From Zizania palustris (Eukaryota; Streptophyta; Magnoliopsida; Poales; Poaceae), in NCBI GenBank assembly GCA_019279435.1, contig JAAALK010000080.1, positions 94,214,553 to 94,278,552 on the forward strand: DNA of 64,000 nt. Reading direction: 5' to 3'. Shown here one piece after another: positions 12,001 through 22,638 of this stretch (positions are counted from its first letter, which is position 1; every line of letters begins with the position of its first letter). A program made the translations under genes and the position numbers. The notes below the pieces were generated by a model that saw nothing but the letters and a program-made list of their open reading frames with translations, did not search any database and had not been told where the DNA came from.

Positions 12001-12247
12001 TACCAGAGTTCCTTTGTTTTGCGACAGCACCAGTGCAATTAGTGTAGGGAAAAACCCATGTCTCCATTCAAAAACCAAACACATTGATGTGCGCTTTCAC
12101 TTTTTGCGGGATCAATATGAGAAAGGTGTCATTGACCTTGTTCATGTTGATACCCATCATCAGTTGGCTGATATTTTCACCAAACCCCTAGATTAGTCTA
12201 CCTTTGAGCGTTTACGAGGGGATTTGGGTGTTGTGTATCCTTTTTAG
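9053..12247 (+). pseudogene. pol: Element A pol: protease, integrase, reverse transcriptase, RNase H
   Basis: The frame is open from 9011, overlapping gag by about 40 nt in the -1 frame. There is no ATG at the start; the first Met is in WIMDSGCSRHMTG. Residues below are counted from 9053. The protease DSG motif is at 13-15. The integrase HHCC finger begins near 141 (HRRLGH...CHPC), and the core DDE residues lie near 207 (MDTVGP), 269 (SDNGSEF) and 306 (GVVERKN). In RT, QMDVKSAFLNG is near 661 and YVDD at 749-752. RNase H has SDADFGGCRLDRKSTSG and EAEYVAAASCC. Two nonsense codons, at 11696-11698 and 12194-12196, sit where element D has CAG. The frame ends at TAG 12245. Otherwise well preserved. 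Confidence 0.95.
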
Positions 12248-13648
12248 GATATTTTGTGTTAGTTTTTCTTTCTTCTTTACTCTTTTCTTGAGTCTTTTTG
12301 TGTGTGTTCATATCATACATATTCACATTTCACACTTTTGAGCCTGCTTCTGTTATATGATTGAACTGCTTTACTTATTCTAGCTGGTACATGCTTTTGA
12401 TTACTTGTCGATGATCATGCTTTGTTTCAGTTCATTTGATATGTCTGATATCTGTCATATGCATGGCTCTTATGCTTTCAAACTTGAAAAATGATCACCA
12501 TTGCTTCTGGTAACTAGCATGGGTAGGCTGAGTGCTTTTGCTATCTGTTACATGCCTTGTAGCTAGTTCATCACATAGATGCAGATATGCAACTTGGACA
12601 TCTTTATGCTTTAACATGGAAAATATGCTATAAAAATGATAAAAAATCAAAAAATGAATGAAAATTCCATGCCTTTTTATGCTTGAGTTGAAAAGATCCA
12701 AGTGGGTTTGCTTTGTCGCATTGCATTGTTCTGGACTGCTTACCATAGCACTTTGGTATGAACTAGGACAGTACGTGTAGTGTATGCCAAGACCAATGTC
12801 TTAAGCTTCCGATGGTCCAGTTTTGGCCTAGGCTTGACTTGGTCGGTTAGCATAAGGTTTGACATGCAAATAACCCTTGGCACAAATGAAAAAGGAAAAT
12901 GAAAAAGCCTGAAAATTAAAAAAAAAAAACAAGTCTGCTGAAGCACTTTGTTTTGGACAATGCTTATCTTGGTAGATATCAGTTAGCTTCTGCATCTCAT
13001 GTCTTACCTCGCTTGTTAACTGGAAAATGTGGTGATGCCTTTGTTTGCAAAAACTGAAAAATGCGTGCTAATGACTTTCTTTAGATATCATCTGTTGCAC
13101 TGATCATGCCATGTGTCTTAGACAGTATGTCTTTTGCTATACTTGTTAGATGTTGTAATTGCAGTCAATCATATCTGAGAAGCATGCTTTCTGCACTCCA
13201 CCTGCACCCCAGTTGCATTCATTGCATATTTTGAGGGGGAGTTGTACTTCAGGGGAGTCAGTGTCGTTTTAGAGTGCTTGATGAGTTCACTTGTCAACAA
13301 GGGGGAGAAATTTTGGGAGAAGAGTTTAAGGGGGAGTTTTGGCTTTCTCTGGGATTTGTTTCAGGGGGTTTCTCTGGGATTTGTTTCAGGGGGAGTTTTT
13401 GTCCCATTTGTCCTTACTCTTTTGTTATCCTTGTTGATGTTTCTGAGACTGCACTCATTTTGAGTTTTTACTTTTGGTTAACCATAATGACCGTCTCTTG
13501 CTTTTGTTTGACTTTTGGTCATTAGGGTTAAACTGTTATTTTTTTTTCTTTGTTTTCTTGTGCTTTGTTTTCGTGTTTCCACAGTTGCTTGCAGGTACTG
13601 AAAGCTGAAGAAGAGAAGTGTTGACAATGCACTCATCAAGGGGGAGAT
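12248..13648 (+). promoter_or_regulatory. Element A 3' noncoding region with six polypurine tracts
   Basis: This 1.4-kb stretch has no substantial reading frame. Purine tracts of the type agggggag occur at 13233-13241, 13297-13308, 13327-13337, about 13361-13369, 13386-13396 and 13636-13648; only the last abuts the LTR. A block at 12688-12882 is shared with element B (2320-2510, inverted) and with D (about 55265-55460). Repeated tracts here are described for Sireviruses. An env-like gene, present in some members such as SIRE1, is absent. Confidence 0.85.
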
Positions 13649-15111
13649 TGAGGAGCCATGCTGAATAGCGTGGGCCTCATGGCTCCAGATGTGATGAGTC
13701 ATTGTCAACGGTAGTCAAAGAGGACTGAAAAGAGAGAGATGACCTGCTGCATCTGGGCCGCGTGTGACTCAGGTACACGGGCAGCGAGCGACTGTCGGGC
13801 AGAGGAGGCCGCGAAGTCGGGCTGGCCCAATCCGGGTACATGGGCTAGGAGCAGCAGAGGATCCACTGGACTGTTGACCGGGATTGACTCAGGTACACGG
13901 GCGGCGAGTGATTGCCGGGCTGAGGGAGCTGCGGAATCGGGCCGGCCCAATCCGGGTACCCGGTGCGAAGACGGTGGACGCTTTGTCAGTTTCGGCGCAA
14001 AACTGACGACCGTTGATTTCGGATCTGACCGTCCTGAGGTGAAGCCGTAGCTGCTACGAAAGCTCCGCATCAGGACAAGTTACCTTTATTTAGGTTTTAC
14101 TATTTTGCCTTTAGGCCCACAGTCTGTCAGTCGAGTCTGTAAAAAACCCTAAGGGCATTTCGGTCTTTTCCATTTTTATTCAGTGTCTGTAAAAAACCCT
14201 AGGGGTATTTCTGCATTTTCCCATTTTATTGGGCTGCCTATAAAAAGGCCCCAATCCCTAGGGTTAGGGTTAACTCAATCAAATCAAAAAATCAGAGTTC
14301 CTTTTATCCCATTCTTCCTCCTCTGTTCTAGCGCCGCCGTTGCTCTGTTCTTTTTATCCCGCCGGCTTGGCCATTTCTCTCGCCTAGAGCTCCTGCGCCG
14401 CACTGTTACCATCGAAGAGCTCGTGATTGGTTTTTTTCCTTTCAAAAAAAAAAAAACCGGAACTGGTTTTCTTGAGGAGTTACTATGCATCGGTTTTCTT
14501 CTGGGGGAGAGCGTCTCTGCTGCCTGGCGGTGGCGCGCTGAAGACTGCGGGCGTGGCGTCCGCAGCGGGAGGTGCTCAGCGCGCAGGACTGGTGTTCGGC
14601 AGAATGCACAGGAGACAACTGTTCATGGTATCTCTAATACCTCGTTTGCGTGAAATCACAGTTAGTTCACTGATTAATTTCTAGCACATTTATTTTCTTG
14701 CATTTAACTTTGTCAATTTTAAATGCATTATATATTGTGCTACTTTCATGAGGTCTTAGTTTCACCGGTTATTTTTGATTAGATACTTGTTGATCTTGTG
14801 ATGGATGAAATGTCTGTGAGCGATGTGTATTTTTTATGTGCTTGATGGATTACCTACGTTCTGGTGAAATTTTTGTGGAGATGCTATTTGTTAAGTGATT
14901 GGACTTAATCTGCCTTTAATCACTGTGTTGGTGTCTTTTCGATTAGGACACCGGTCGTTTTTAGGCTAGATTATTTTAGGTCTTGTTGATCTGTTTACTT
15001 TTCACTGTTAGTCTGTTGAGGTGCGTTGGGTGTTGGGAGCAGGCCATTAATTCGCAAGAATTGTTTAGGCGCCCATTCACCCCCCCTCTGGTCGCTACTT
15101 TCGGTCCTACA
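13649..15111 (+). repeat. 3' LTR of element A
   Basis: 1,463 bp, starting after the tract aagggggagat and ending cctaca, with the attca target copy immediately after. Compared with the 5' LTR by eye it has about four substitutions (for example cagtg for cagcg near 14182, tttcatgagg for tttgatgagg near 14748, gcgccc for gcgcac near 15071). It also has homopolymer length changes. Confidence 0.95.
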
Positions 15112-15116
15112 ATTCA

Positions 15117-16373
15117 TCAAAAGTCACATCACATGACTCGATGACAGTGTTAGTATCCAAATTATAAACACGATAAGAATGACCATGTGTGGTGTAACCC
15201 AAAAAGATCCCGTCAGAAGAACGCGACTCAAATTTGTCCGAATTACCATGTTTTTAGGATAAAGCAATGACAGCCAAAATCTCGAAGATGAGTAACCTTG
15301 GGCTGTCTACCAAAACGTAGCTCATAAGATGTCAAATTCAAAATTGAGCGCAAGAATATTCGGTTTGAGATGTAACAAGCATTGTTCATGGCCTCATCCC
15401 AGAATTTTCTAGGAGTCCTGTGCTCATCGAGCATCGTCCTAGCCATCTCAACCAAAGTGTGGTTCTTTCTCTCAACAACGCCGTTCTGTTGAGGAACCCG
15501 TGGAGCAGAGAATTGATGTTCTATGCCATGTTCCATGCAAAAGTCAACAAAGAAACTATTCTTGAACTCAGTTCCATTATCACTTCGAATGAATTTTAAT
15601 GCACCAGGGAGTTCAGTAAAAAGTCTCAAAGCCAAGCTCCGAAAGTGTTAAAACACTTCATCCATGCTGGCAAGAAAGAAGACCCAAGAGTAGTGAGAGA
15701 AATCATCAATAATAACTAACACATACCACTTGCCGCCTAAAGAACTGACCTGGGAAGGACCTACAGTGTCCATGTGGAGAAGTTCTCCGGGTTGTTCAGT
15801 CATCACTGTGGTGACTGGCGAGTGCGAAGCGGCAATCATTTTTCCATGTCGACAAGGAGGACAAACTAAATTCTTCTCAAACTTGAGCTTGGGCAATCCT
15901 CGGATCAGACCTAGGGCACTCAGACGAGCGAGCAACTCAAAGCTCATATGCCCTAGTCTCCTATGCCACTTCCAAAGCTCGGAAGTAGAATGTGCAACAA
16001 GACAATGAGAAGAACCAGATGACAATACAAAATCAGCTCCAAAAACTCTCCCAACTCTAAAGATCTTACAAACCACAACGCCATCAGAATTGAGTACTTG
16101 CGAAGTATCGTGATGGAATCGCACTTCGAAGCCCTCATCAAGCAATTGAGATACAGAAAGCAAATTGTATCCCAAGTTTTCAACCAAAGCAACATCTTTG
16201 AGAGTGAAATTCGAGTTGATTCTTACCACACCTTTACCTTTCACTCTACTCCTTCGATTGTTGCCGAAGGTGATATGTTCCCTTTGCTTGGTTGTGGTGA
16301 GGCTAGAGAACCATGCTGCATCTCCGGTCATATGGCGCGAACAACCGGAGTCTACGATCCACGTGCCCTCCAA
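15117..16373 (-). pseudogene. pol: Element B pol, 5' half: protease and integrase
   Basis: The minus-strand translation shows the protease motif WIVDSGCSRHMTG near 16360, then the integrase zinc finger WKWHRRLGHMSFELL...CPPCRHGK. The core follows with HMDTVGPSQVSSLGGKWYVLVIIDDFS, IRSDNGTEFKNS, and PQQNGVVERKNHTLVEMARTM. The DDE residues are visible. A short gap and frame change lies at about 15640, and the frame is disturbed again below 15243. The segment stops at 15117 where element A is inserted, and the reading frame resumes at 4776. Closely related in order and motifs to A's pol but clearly diverged in sequence, so a different family. Confidence 0.9.
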
Positions 16374-16388
16374 GCCTCAGTCCGGCGC

Positions 16389-18873
16389 CTACACATGATA
16401 AGAAAATCTCGATCGCTCAGTGCTGGGGTGACTGAATATATGACGAGGCATCCAACACTGAGTGATACGAGTAGTAGGCACAATAAAAGTAGACTGTCTA
16501 TGCACAGGATAATCAGAATGATGCAAAGTGCGAGGTCTACCTACATGCTGTGATCTAAAAGCATGACGAGGTCTCCTACTCTGATGAGGTACAAAGCTAA
16601 TTACCTGGGGTCTACCACCATATGGAACATGGTGAACACCTCGAGGAGCAAAACCTCTCCGAGAAGCATGAGGAGCCTCGAAAACAGGACGAGAGTAAAA
16701 CTCAGACTCATGCATACCTAAAGATGGGTAGTGCATGTTCTGGAACCTCATTGCTTGAGAGCATCGCTCATCCTTGATGCGACGAAAATAGAACCCAACT
16801 AGATGACCCGCCCTTTGACAGTAGGAACAATGAAAAACTCTCCTAGGGGCACTCTCATGGGTCATATGAGCAATCCTCACAGGCTCCTTGGGTTTCTGCT
16901 GAGTGGTTTCCTTAGCGGGAATTTTCTTGGCATGAGGAGTGGTTTTCTTTGGATTCCGGGTAGGCTTTTTGGCTGATGGAGTGTCTAACAGAGCTCTCTC
17001 TTTCTCTAGGGTAGTGGGTGAGGTAAAAACAGTTTTGTTTTACTATCTGAAGGAATCCTCTCAAAACCCAAACCTAGAGCTAACCCTGCTCTGTCAGCAC
17101 ACATCTTGGTCTTGGCCAAGAGCAAATCCATCATACCCTTTCCCTTAGTGCATTTGTTAACCACAGAAAGAAGGTATTCATTTTCAGTCATTAGGTTCTC
17201 AGCTCGCTCTCTAACAGTGCCTAGCTGGTCCTTAAGGGTTATGCATGTGTCACACACAGGTTGCACATCCTTAGAACTACCGGCCCTCTCCAATCTAGCC
17301 TCTAAACCCTGAACACGCTTATCACGTAAATCAATGCTCTCACGTAATAAGGGCAGTTCATGCATTCAATTATATCATGAGGACTAGAATCCACCATCAA
17401 AAGCTGCTTCTGTGCAGTCTTGAGCTTAGATTGAGTTTGAGCATGTATAGAACGCAACTGAGCAAGCTCACCCATGACAACAGTACAAGATTCACATTCA
17501 GCATCATTAACTCTAGACTTAAGCATGGCATAATCAGTAGAAACAGATTCTAGCCTAAGTCTAAGGTCTTTTCTATCTCTAGCGGCTTGCACAAGTAATC
17601 TATCTTGACCAAGAACTACTTCATTCAGTTCATCTAATTTAATTGCAAGCTGGTCATAGGATAGAGGTACCTCAGATGAGTCAAGCTCATCGCCGCTGTG
17701 ATCGCTATCGGCCATGAAACAAAGGCCGGTGAAATCTCGTCCCTTCTTGTCCTTCTTATCCTCCTTCCTTGGAGACTCCTCCTCCTCAGAGCTCGACTCC
17801 TCAGTTGAGGAAGTGTCGATGTCACTGAGAGCATCAACAAATGCTCTGGAAGCCGCTTTGGCTACGCTCTTAGCCACCTTGTCGCGCTTGCCCTTCACAA
17901 AGGGTTTCCTCTCCTTTTTGTGGTATTTGGGGCGCTCACTCTCTTCTCTCTTCTTGAGTTTTGGGCAATTGGCCTTGATGTGAGAAGTGTCGCCACACTC
18001 AAAACAACCACTAAAACCACTTCTCCTCTGATCCCATCTCTCATGGTGAAAACAGGTGAACCTTCTAGCAATGAGAGCAAGCTCATCATCATCCAGAGTA
18101 TCCACCTGCTCCTTAGTGACGGAGACCAGGGAGGACAAAGCAAAACCATCTGCAAGAACACAAGTGCTAGATGTGCTTGGTTCTGCAGTGGTGCCACGGT
18201 TAGTGCTAGAAACCAATGCCAATGGCTGTGGCAAAGAGTTTCTGTGCATTGCAAGAGATGCCTTGGCAATTTCTGTGGACTTCAGCTTGTTGAAGAGCTC
18301 ATCACAGGTCAATGTGTCATAACCTGCGGACTCCTCAATGCTGGATATCTTCACTTCCCATATGCTACGATCAAGAGCATAGAGAAGCTTTATAGCCCTA
18401 TCATGATCATTGTAAGCAAGCGTCCCGTTGGACTGCAAGTTACTCACTATCGCATCAAAGTGAGAAAACATGGCATCTATAGATTCACTAGGTGCCTGCA
18501 CAAACAATTGATACTATTGATTGTATGTGCTTTGGCGCCTAGCCTTAATCTGTGTAGAGCCCTCATGAAAGATAATGAGTGTAGTCCAAATCTCCATAGC
18601 TGTCCTAAGGTGCTGAACCCTATCAAACTCACTTCTACTCAAACCAAAGAACAATATATTTCTTGCCTTGGAGTTGGCATTATATTGATACTTCTCTGTT
18701 TGAGAGGTGCGAGTTTCAGGGATGGAGTATTGTGAGTCCACAATCTCCCAAATTGCATTTCCTTGGCTTAACAAGTAAGCCTCCATGCGCACCTTCCAGT
18801 ATGCAAAATCAGTCCCATCGAACAGAGGAATTTTACTAACTCTGTCTATGTCGCCAACAGATAACAAAACCGG
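16389..18873 (-). pseudogene. gag: Element B gag
   Basis: Same plan as element A Gag: capsid region (GTDFAYWKVRMEAYLL, FGLSRSEFDRVQ, WEVKISSIEESAGYDTL), first CCHC knuckle (CFECGDTSHIKANC, near 18000), acidic Ser/Glu-rich stretch, CxxC-headed coiled coils (ECESC, ECMNC, VCDTC at about 17495-17240), and a second knuckle (HCSYCQRAGHLVGFYF, near 16820) in which the last Cys is replaced. No ATG is seen at the start: an in-frame TAA lies just upstream at 18874 and the first codons read TTG. Breaks include TAG at 18514-18516, a frameshift near 17370 and more near 17000 and 16880. Confidence 0.85.
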
Positions 18874-18899
18874 TTAAGGTCAACTAGTGATCTTAACCC

Positions 18900-18911
18900 G
18901 CTCTGGTACAA
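18900..18911 (-). other. Primer-binding site of element B (degenerate)
   Basis: On the minus strand, a few bases after the LTR end (tccaaca at 18914), tgtaccagagcggg stands where A and C have tggtatcagagcc. This is a diverged initiator-Met-tRNA site. It fixes 18914 as the LTR boundary. Confidence 0.6.
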
Positions 18912-18913
18912 AT

Positions 18914-19582
18914 TGTTGGATCAGAAACGACGACCATAGGGGGGGTGAATGGGAGCTTTTAAAATTTCAAACTAAAAATAGCCTTCTGTTTTACTTCTGT
19001 CTTCTACGGAACAGGCTTTGAACACACCCTTCGAAGTTCTAGTTCGGAGGTATTTCACAGCTCCGAAATCAGGCTTCGCAAGGAGCAAAAGTTCGAAGCC
19101 AAGAAGACTTCGCTCTACACACAACCCCAAAAATTCAGCTCTGTTAAGTCAGTGCGGGCTCTGCACACAGGGTGCTCCGAGAAGGCTTCGCACTTCACCC
19201 TTCGCAAGAGCGGACTTCCCTCTGAGGACTTCGATCTGTTCTCCTAAGGCAGTGCAGGCTCCACACACTAGGTGCCTTCGAGCAGGTTTCGCACTACACC
19301 CTTCGCAAGAGCAGACATCGACCAAATACTCAGTGACAGCAACTGGTGCTCGGCTTCATACTTCGAAGGTCTAAACGCACACTAAACAGACTTCGTTGAG
19401 GACTTCAACAAGGGAAGAAAAACGGGCTTCGATCTAAGCCAAGACACTGCTTTGCTAGTAATCAGAGAGGTCTAGCCTCCAGTTTACACAGAGCGAACAA
19501 ACACTGAAAAACACACTTCTCTCGAACAGGCTTCTCACACACCTCTCCAGAAAAGCTCACAAGAAAATGGAGTACAGGCTTC
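18914..19582 (-). repeat. 5' LTR of element B, truncated
   Basis: It begins (plus strand) tgttggatcagaaacgacg and matches the start of the solo LTR at 19909 and the inner part of the LTR at 1-1757. Homology to the left LTR stops near 19582 (gaaaatggagtacag), where unrelated CACTA sequence begins. More than half of the LTR is therefore missing, by deletion or rearrangement. The gggggtgaatggga segment (inverted ttcaccccccct) is the U5 end shared with the A family. Confidence 0.85.
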
Positions 19583-19604
19583 ATCCATACATTGCTTCGT
19601 TTTT

Positions 19605-19748
19605 TCAAACTTTACAAGGACAATATATTGCCTCTTCACTCTGACGGGAAGCATATTGTGCGGCAGCTTCAGTAAATTCAGTTACTCTGTTAAAATATGC
19701 CACCACATCTCCGCCGTTGGACGAGTACATCCAGGACCTGTGCTCCAT
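19605..19748 (-). pseudogene. CACTA TNP2-type transposase, N-terminal exon fragment
   Basis: ATG at 19748 opens 47 codons. MEHRSWMYSS, an inner FNRVTEF and the ending IYCPCKV match the plant transposase-associated domain (Pfam Transpos_assoc, PF13963), whose signature is a W-M-Y start and a CPCxxC metal site. Here the second half of the CPCxxC site is lost: Val and a TGA stop stand where xxC is expected. Codons after the stop (KNEAMYG) still resemble the family. A decayed fragment; the catalytic region is absent. Confidence 0.7.
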
Positions 19749-19908
19749 CTAAAACATATATTATTTGAAAAAATATTAATAAATTCATTATTGTTAATTT
19801 TAGTAGTTTACAAATTGAAAATATATTGATTTATTATCGCTCATAACAACATTAATTAAAAATGCTTTAATTCAAACTATTTATTAAGCAGAAAAAAATT
19901 ATTAAATA

Positions 19909-21924
19909 TGTTGGACCAGAAACGGCGACTAGAGGGGGGTGAATGGGAGCTTTTAAAATTTTGGGCTAAAAACAGCCTTCTGTTTTTAATTCTGTCTTCT
20001 GCGGAACAGGCTTCGAACACAACCTTCGAAGTTCTAGTTCGGAGGTAATTTCTAGCTCCGAACACAGGCTTCGCAAGGGAGCAAAAGTTCGAAGTCAAGA
20101 AGACTTCGCTCCACCCACAACCCCGAAAAATCTACTCTGCTAAGTCAGTGCAGGCTCCGCACACAGGGTGCTTCGAGCAGGCTTCGCACTTCACCCTTTG
20201 CAAGAGTGGACTACCCTCTGAGAACTTCGACCAAGTACTAGGCGACAGCAACTGGTGCTGGGCTTCGTACACCGAAGGTCTAAAAGCACACTAACAGACT
20301 TCGCTAGGGGCTTAGACACGATAACAAACACGGCCTTCAATCAGGGCTTCGCTAGTAAGCAGCGAGGACTAGCCTCCTGTTACACAGAGCGAACACACAC
20401 TGAAAAACACACTTCACACAAAACACACTTCGCCTAGACAGGCTTCGGTGCACTACTACTAGCGAGGTATGCAAACAAGCTCAAGCAAAAACTCAACACA
20501 GAAGCAGGGCTTCGCTGCTTGAACAAGGAATACAATAAATGAACTCACAGGATGAATACAAAATGTGGTGGCTAGTACAGGAGCTCAACAGTGAATGCTC
20601 AAAGTGTTAAATGTTACCTACCCAGCCCCCATATTTATAGCCACTATTCACCCAAGTAAATTGACTACTTTACCCCTAGGGTTTACATTGGTTTTGTATC
20701 TACAGAACAGAGGGGTAAAAAAGGTAGTCAACTTTATTCTGAAGGCTTCTCTGTCAGCTTTGCAGAGGGGACAGCGTCAGCTTTTTGCAGAGCAGACATT
20801 GTCAGCCTTTACAGTCTTTGACTTTTCTGAAGCCCCCCTTCGCACGCGAGGGGTGCGGTAGCTTCGGTGAGAAGCCTTGAGCCTAATGGCCTTCGCTTCA
20901 CCGAAGTTAGCCTCCGATACAGTGACGGTTTTGAGTCGAAGCCGTCAAAACCCTTGGGCCTTCGCACCACCACCTTCGGAGTGGACCACCGCGACTTCGC
21001 AGCTTCTCCCAGCTCGAACTCCGTCAGTCCGTGTACCGAAGCCATGCATGGCCGAAGTACCACAAGTCATCCTTGCTCCGGAGCCGGCCTTGCTCCGAAG
21101 CCTGCTTCACTCCAAAGCCCCACCTTCGGAGTACCACCCTTCTAAGCCCCTCCTTCGTCCAAGGCCTCCACATGAGGCATTCCATGAGCACTTCGTCGCA
21201 GTGTCTCTCCCCGAGCACACTCCTCGACAAGCCTCACCCGGACCATGCCTTCGATGCACCTTGACTTCTGAGACCTTCGTCGGGTACCCTTCGAGTGTCT
21301 CCCTCTGGAGCACACATCGAAACCTTTGCTTCAGCTGAGGACTTGATCCACCATACTCCGAAGTCACTCCATCCGGAGTACCCTCTGAAGTGCCTCGCCT
21401 ACGACGACTTTGCCTCGGGGTACCTTCACCCGGAGCCACGTTCCGCACTTACTGCCTTCTCCTGGTGCACCTCGACCCGAGGTCCGACCTAGACACATTC
21501 GCAGCCACTGTGACGGAGCTCCTCGCTCCACTAGCATCAAGCCTCCCGCTTGACCCAGGTTCACCTGCTACGACCCATCCGTCGCCTCCGAAGTCCCCTG
21601 CGCACCACAGACAAGCAGACAAGTGTATCTAGTACCCCGGAGACCTCTCCAGGTTAGCAACCTTCGGCACACCTTCCGGTGTACCGCCCAAAGTTCCGAG
21701 ACCTTCGGTACAAACCCAGTCATCGTGTACTGTCAGACCCCTCCGACAGGCACACTCCGCTGCAACAGCTGCAGCAACCAAACCACCGAACCCTTCGGTG
21801 AAACCACCTCCGAACACCTTCGGAGATCCAACCTCCGAACCCCTTCGGAGGTACCCCTTCAAACCAGAGGATAAACACTGTCAATCAGTCATCACAGACT
21901 CCGAAACCAACCCTAGGTTTCTCA
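19909..21924 (-). repeat. Solo LTR, element B family
   Basis: 2,016 bp from tgttggaccagaaacgg to ggtttctca, TG...CA, flanked by a perfect 5-bp duplication aaata (19904-19908 and 21925-21929). No internal region is present, so it is a product of LTR-LTR recombination. It matches the B LTRs at 1-1757 and 18914-19582 and has the same cttcgaag/ccttcgg palindromes. It lies inside CACTA element 1. Open frames at 20809-21840 reflect repeat composition. Confidence 0.95.
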
Positions 21925-22333
21925 AAATAAATTAACTATATTGATTTCTCTCTCTCCAAACAACATAACTCTAGATCTATAATCATAAATCAAATTAAAA
22001 AGGAGATTAAAATGGCGTAAATCAATATACAAGTGATGAATAATTGTGAGGAGGGTCATATTTGTTCATTTGGGAGAAGGAAACACTGTAAATGGAAGAT
22101 TATTTGAAAATTTCTATTCACAAACCCTAAATTAGTAAAACGCTAATAACTCATTCTATACATGATTATATACAAAATAAATGTGAGATCCAGGATGGAT
22201 TTACCTCCTAGAATTAAATCCTTCAAAAGAAACGAAAACAAAGCCTCCCCCTCTTTATCTAGATTTTTGTCGCCATTGTACGGACAAAATTAAATGTGAA
22301 CTCCGGTAGAGCTCTGGGAGGAAGAAGCTGCGC

Positions 22334-22635
22334 ATTTATAGCTAGAATAGTAGTGGTGGTCGCAAGTGATGTCATCAATACTTTAGTGGCGGCCAGCTTA
22401 GCAGCGGCGGGCAGCACCAGCGCCCGCCCCTGCTATTGGTAAAATAGTGGCGGTCCAGGATGACGTCATCACCGACCGCCACTGCTTTACCAATAGTAGT
22501 GGCGTGCGCTGGTGCTGCCGTCAGCACCAGCAACTGTAGTGGCGGGCATCTAATGGCTTGCCACTACAGTGGTTTTGCCCAACACGACTACAGTGGTTTT
22601 GCCCAACGCAACTACAGTGACGGTCTGTAGTAGTG
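22334..22635 (-). repeat. CACTA element 1 terminal repeat, subterminal repeats and TATA box
   Basis: The terminal repeat occupies 22623-22635. Between about 22381 and 22600 the motif agtggcgg(g/t)c and its reverse complement recur many times in both orientations, as in CACTA subterminal regions that bind the element's regulatory protein. A TATA-like box on the minus strand (gctataaatg) lies at about 22333-22342. Two near-identical copies of cagtggttttgcccaac sit at about 22567-22583 and 22591-22607. Confidence 0.7.
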
Positions 22636-22638
22636 TAA

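Larger units (their letters stand above)
4782..15111 (+). mobile_element. Ty1/copia Sirevirus-type element A, full length, nested in B
   Basis: This is a complete 10.3-kb element: 5' LTR 4782-6242, primer site, gag, pol (PR-IN-RT-RH), 3' noncoding region, polypurine tract and 3' LTR 13649-15111. It is flanked by a perfect 5-bp duplication, attca, at 4777-4781 and 15112-15116. The LTRs run TG...CA and differ by about four substitutions plus a few 1-2 bp indels, counted by eye, so the insertion is recent. The target was the pol gene of element B. Despite its youth, gag has one frameshift and one nonsense codon and pol has two nonsense codons, so it cannot make its own proteins as it stands. Confidence 0.95.
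1..19582 (-). mobile_element. Ty1/copia Sirevirus-type element B, minus strand, split by element A
   Basis: The order on the minus strand is: 5' LTR fragment (18914-19582), primer site, gag, protease-integrase, then element A at 4782-15111, then reverse transcriptase-RNase H, polypurine tracts and 3' LTR (1-1757). The LTR-gag-PR-IN-RT-RH order is that of Ty1/copia. The two halves of pol join in frame if element A and one copy of the attca duplication (4777-4781, 15112-15116) are taken out, so A jumped into B. The left LTR runs off the window, and the right LTR is cut at about 19582 where CACTA sequence begins. Gag and pol carry many stops and frameshifts, so B is dead. Sirevirus affinity is inferred from LTR palindromes, repeated polypurine tracts and the Gag with CCHC knuckle and coiled coils. 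Confidence 0.85.
19583..22635 (-). mobile_element. CACTA (En/Spm) element 1, 5' portion, minus strand
   Basis: The outer end is the terminal repeat at 22623-22635 (on the minus strand CACTACTACAGAC). It is followed inward by GC-rich subterminal repeats, a TATA box, AT-rich untranslated sequence, and the first transposase exon at 19605-19748. A solo LTR (19909-21924) interrupts it. The rest of the element lies beyond the junction with B's LTR and is not in the window. The CACTA terminus and the Transpos_assoc-like exon together make the class assignment firm. Confidence 0.75.

Noticed and set aside
12248..13648. Possible env-like gene between pol and 3' LTR of element A, as in SIRE1
   Set aside because: No frame above about 85 codons and no transmembrane-type protein; the region is noncoding with polypurine tracts.
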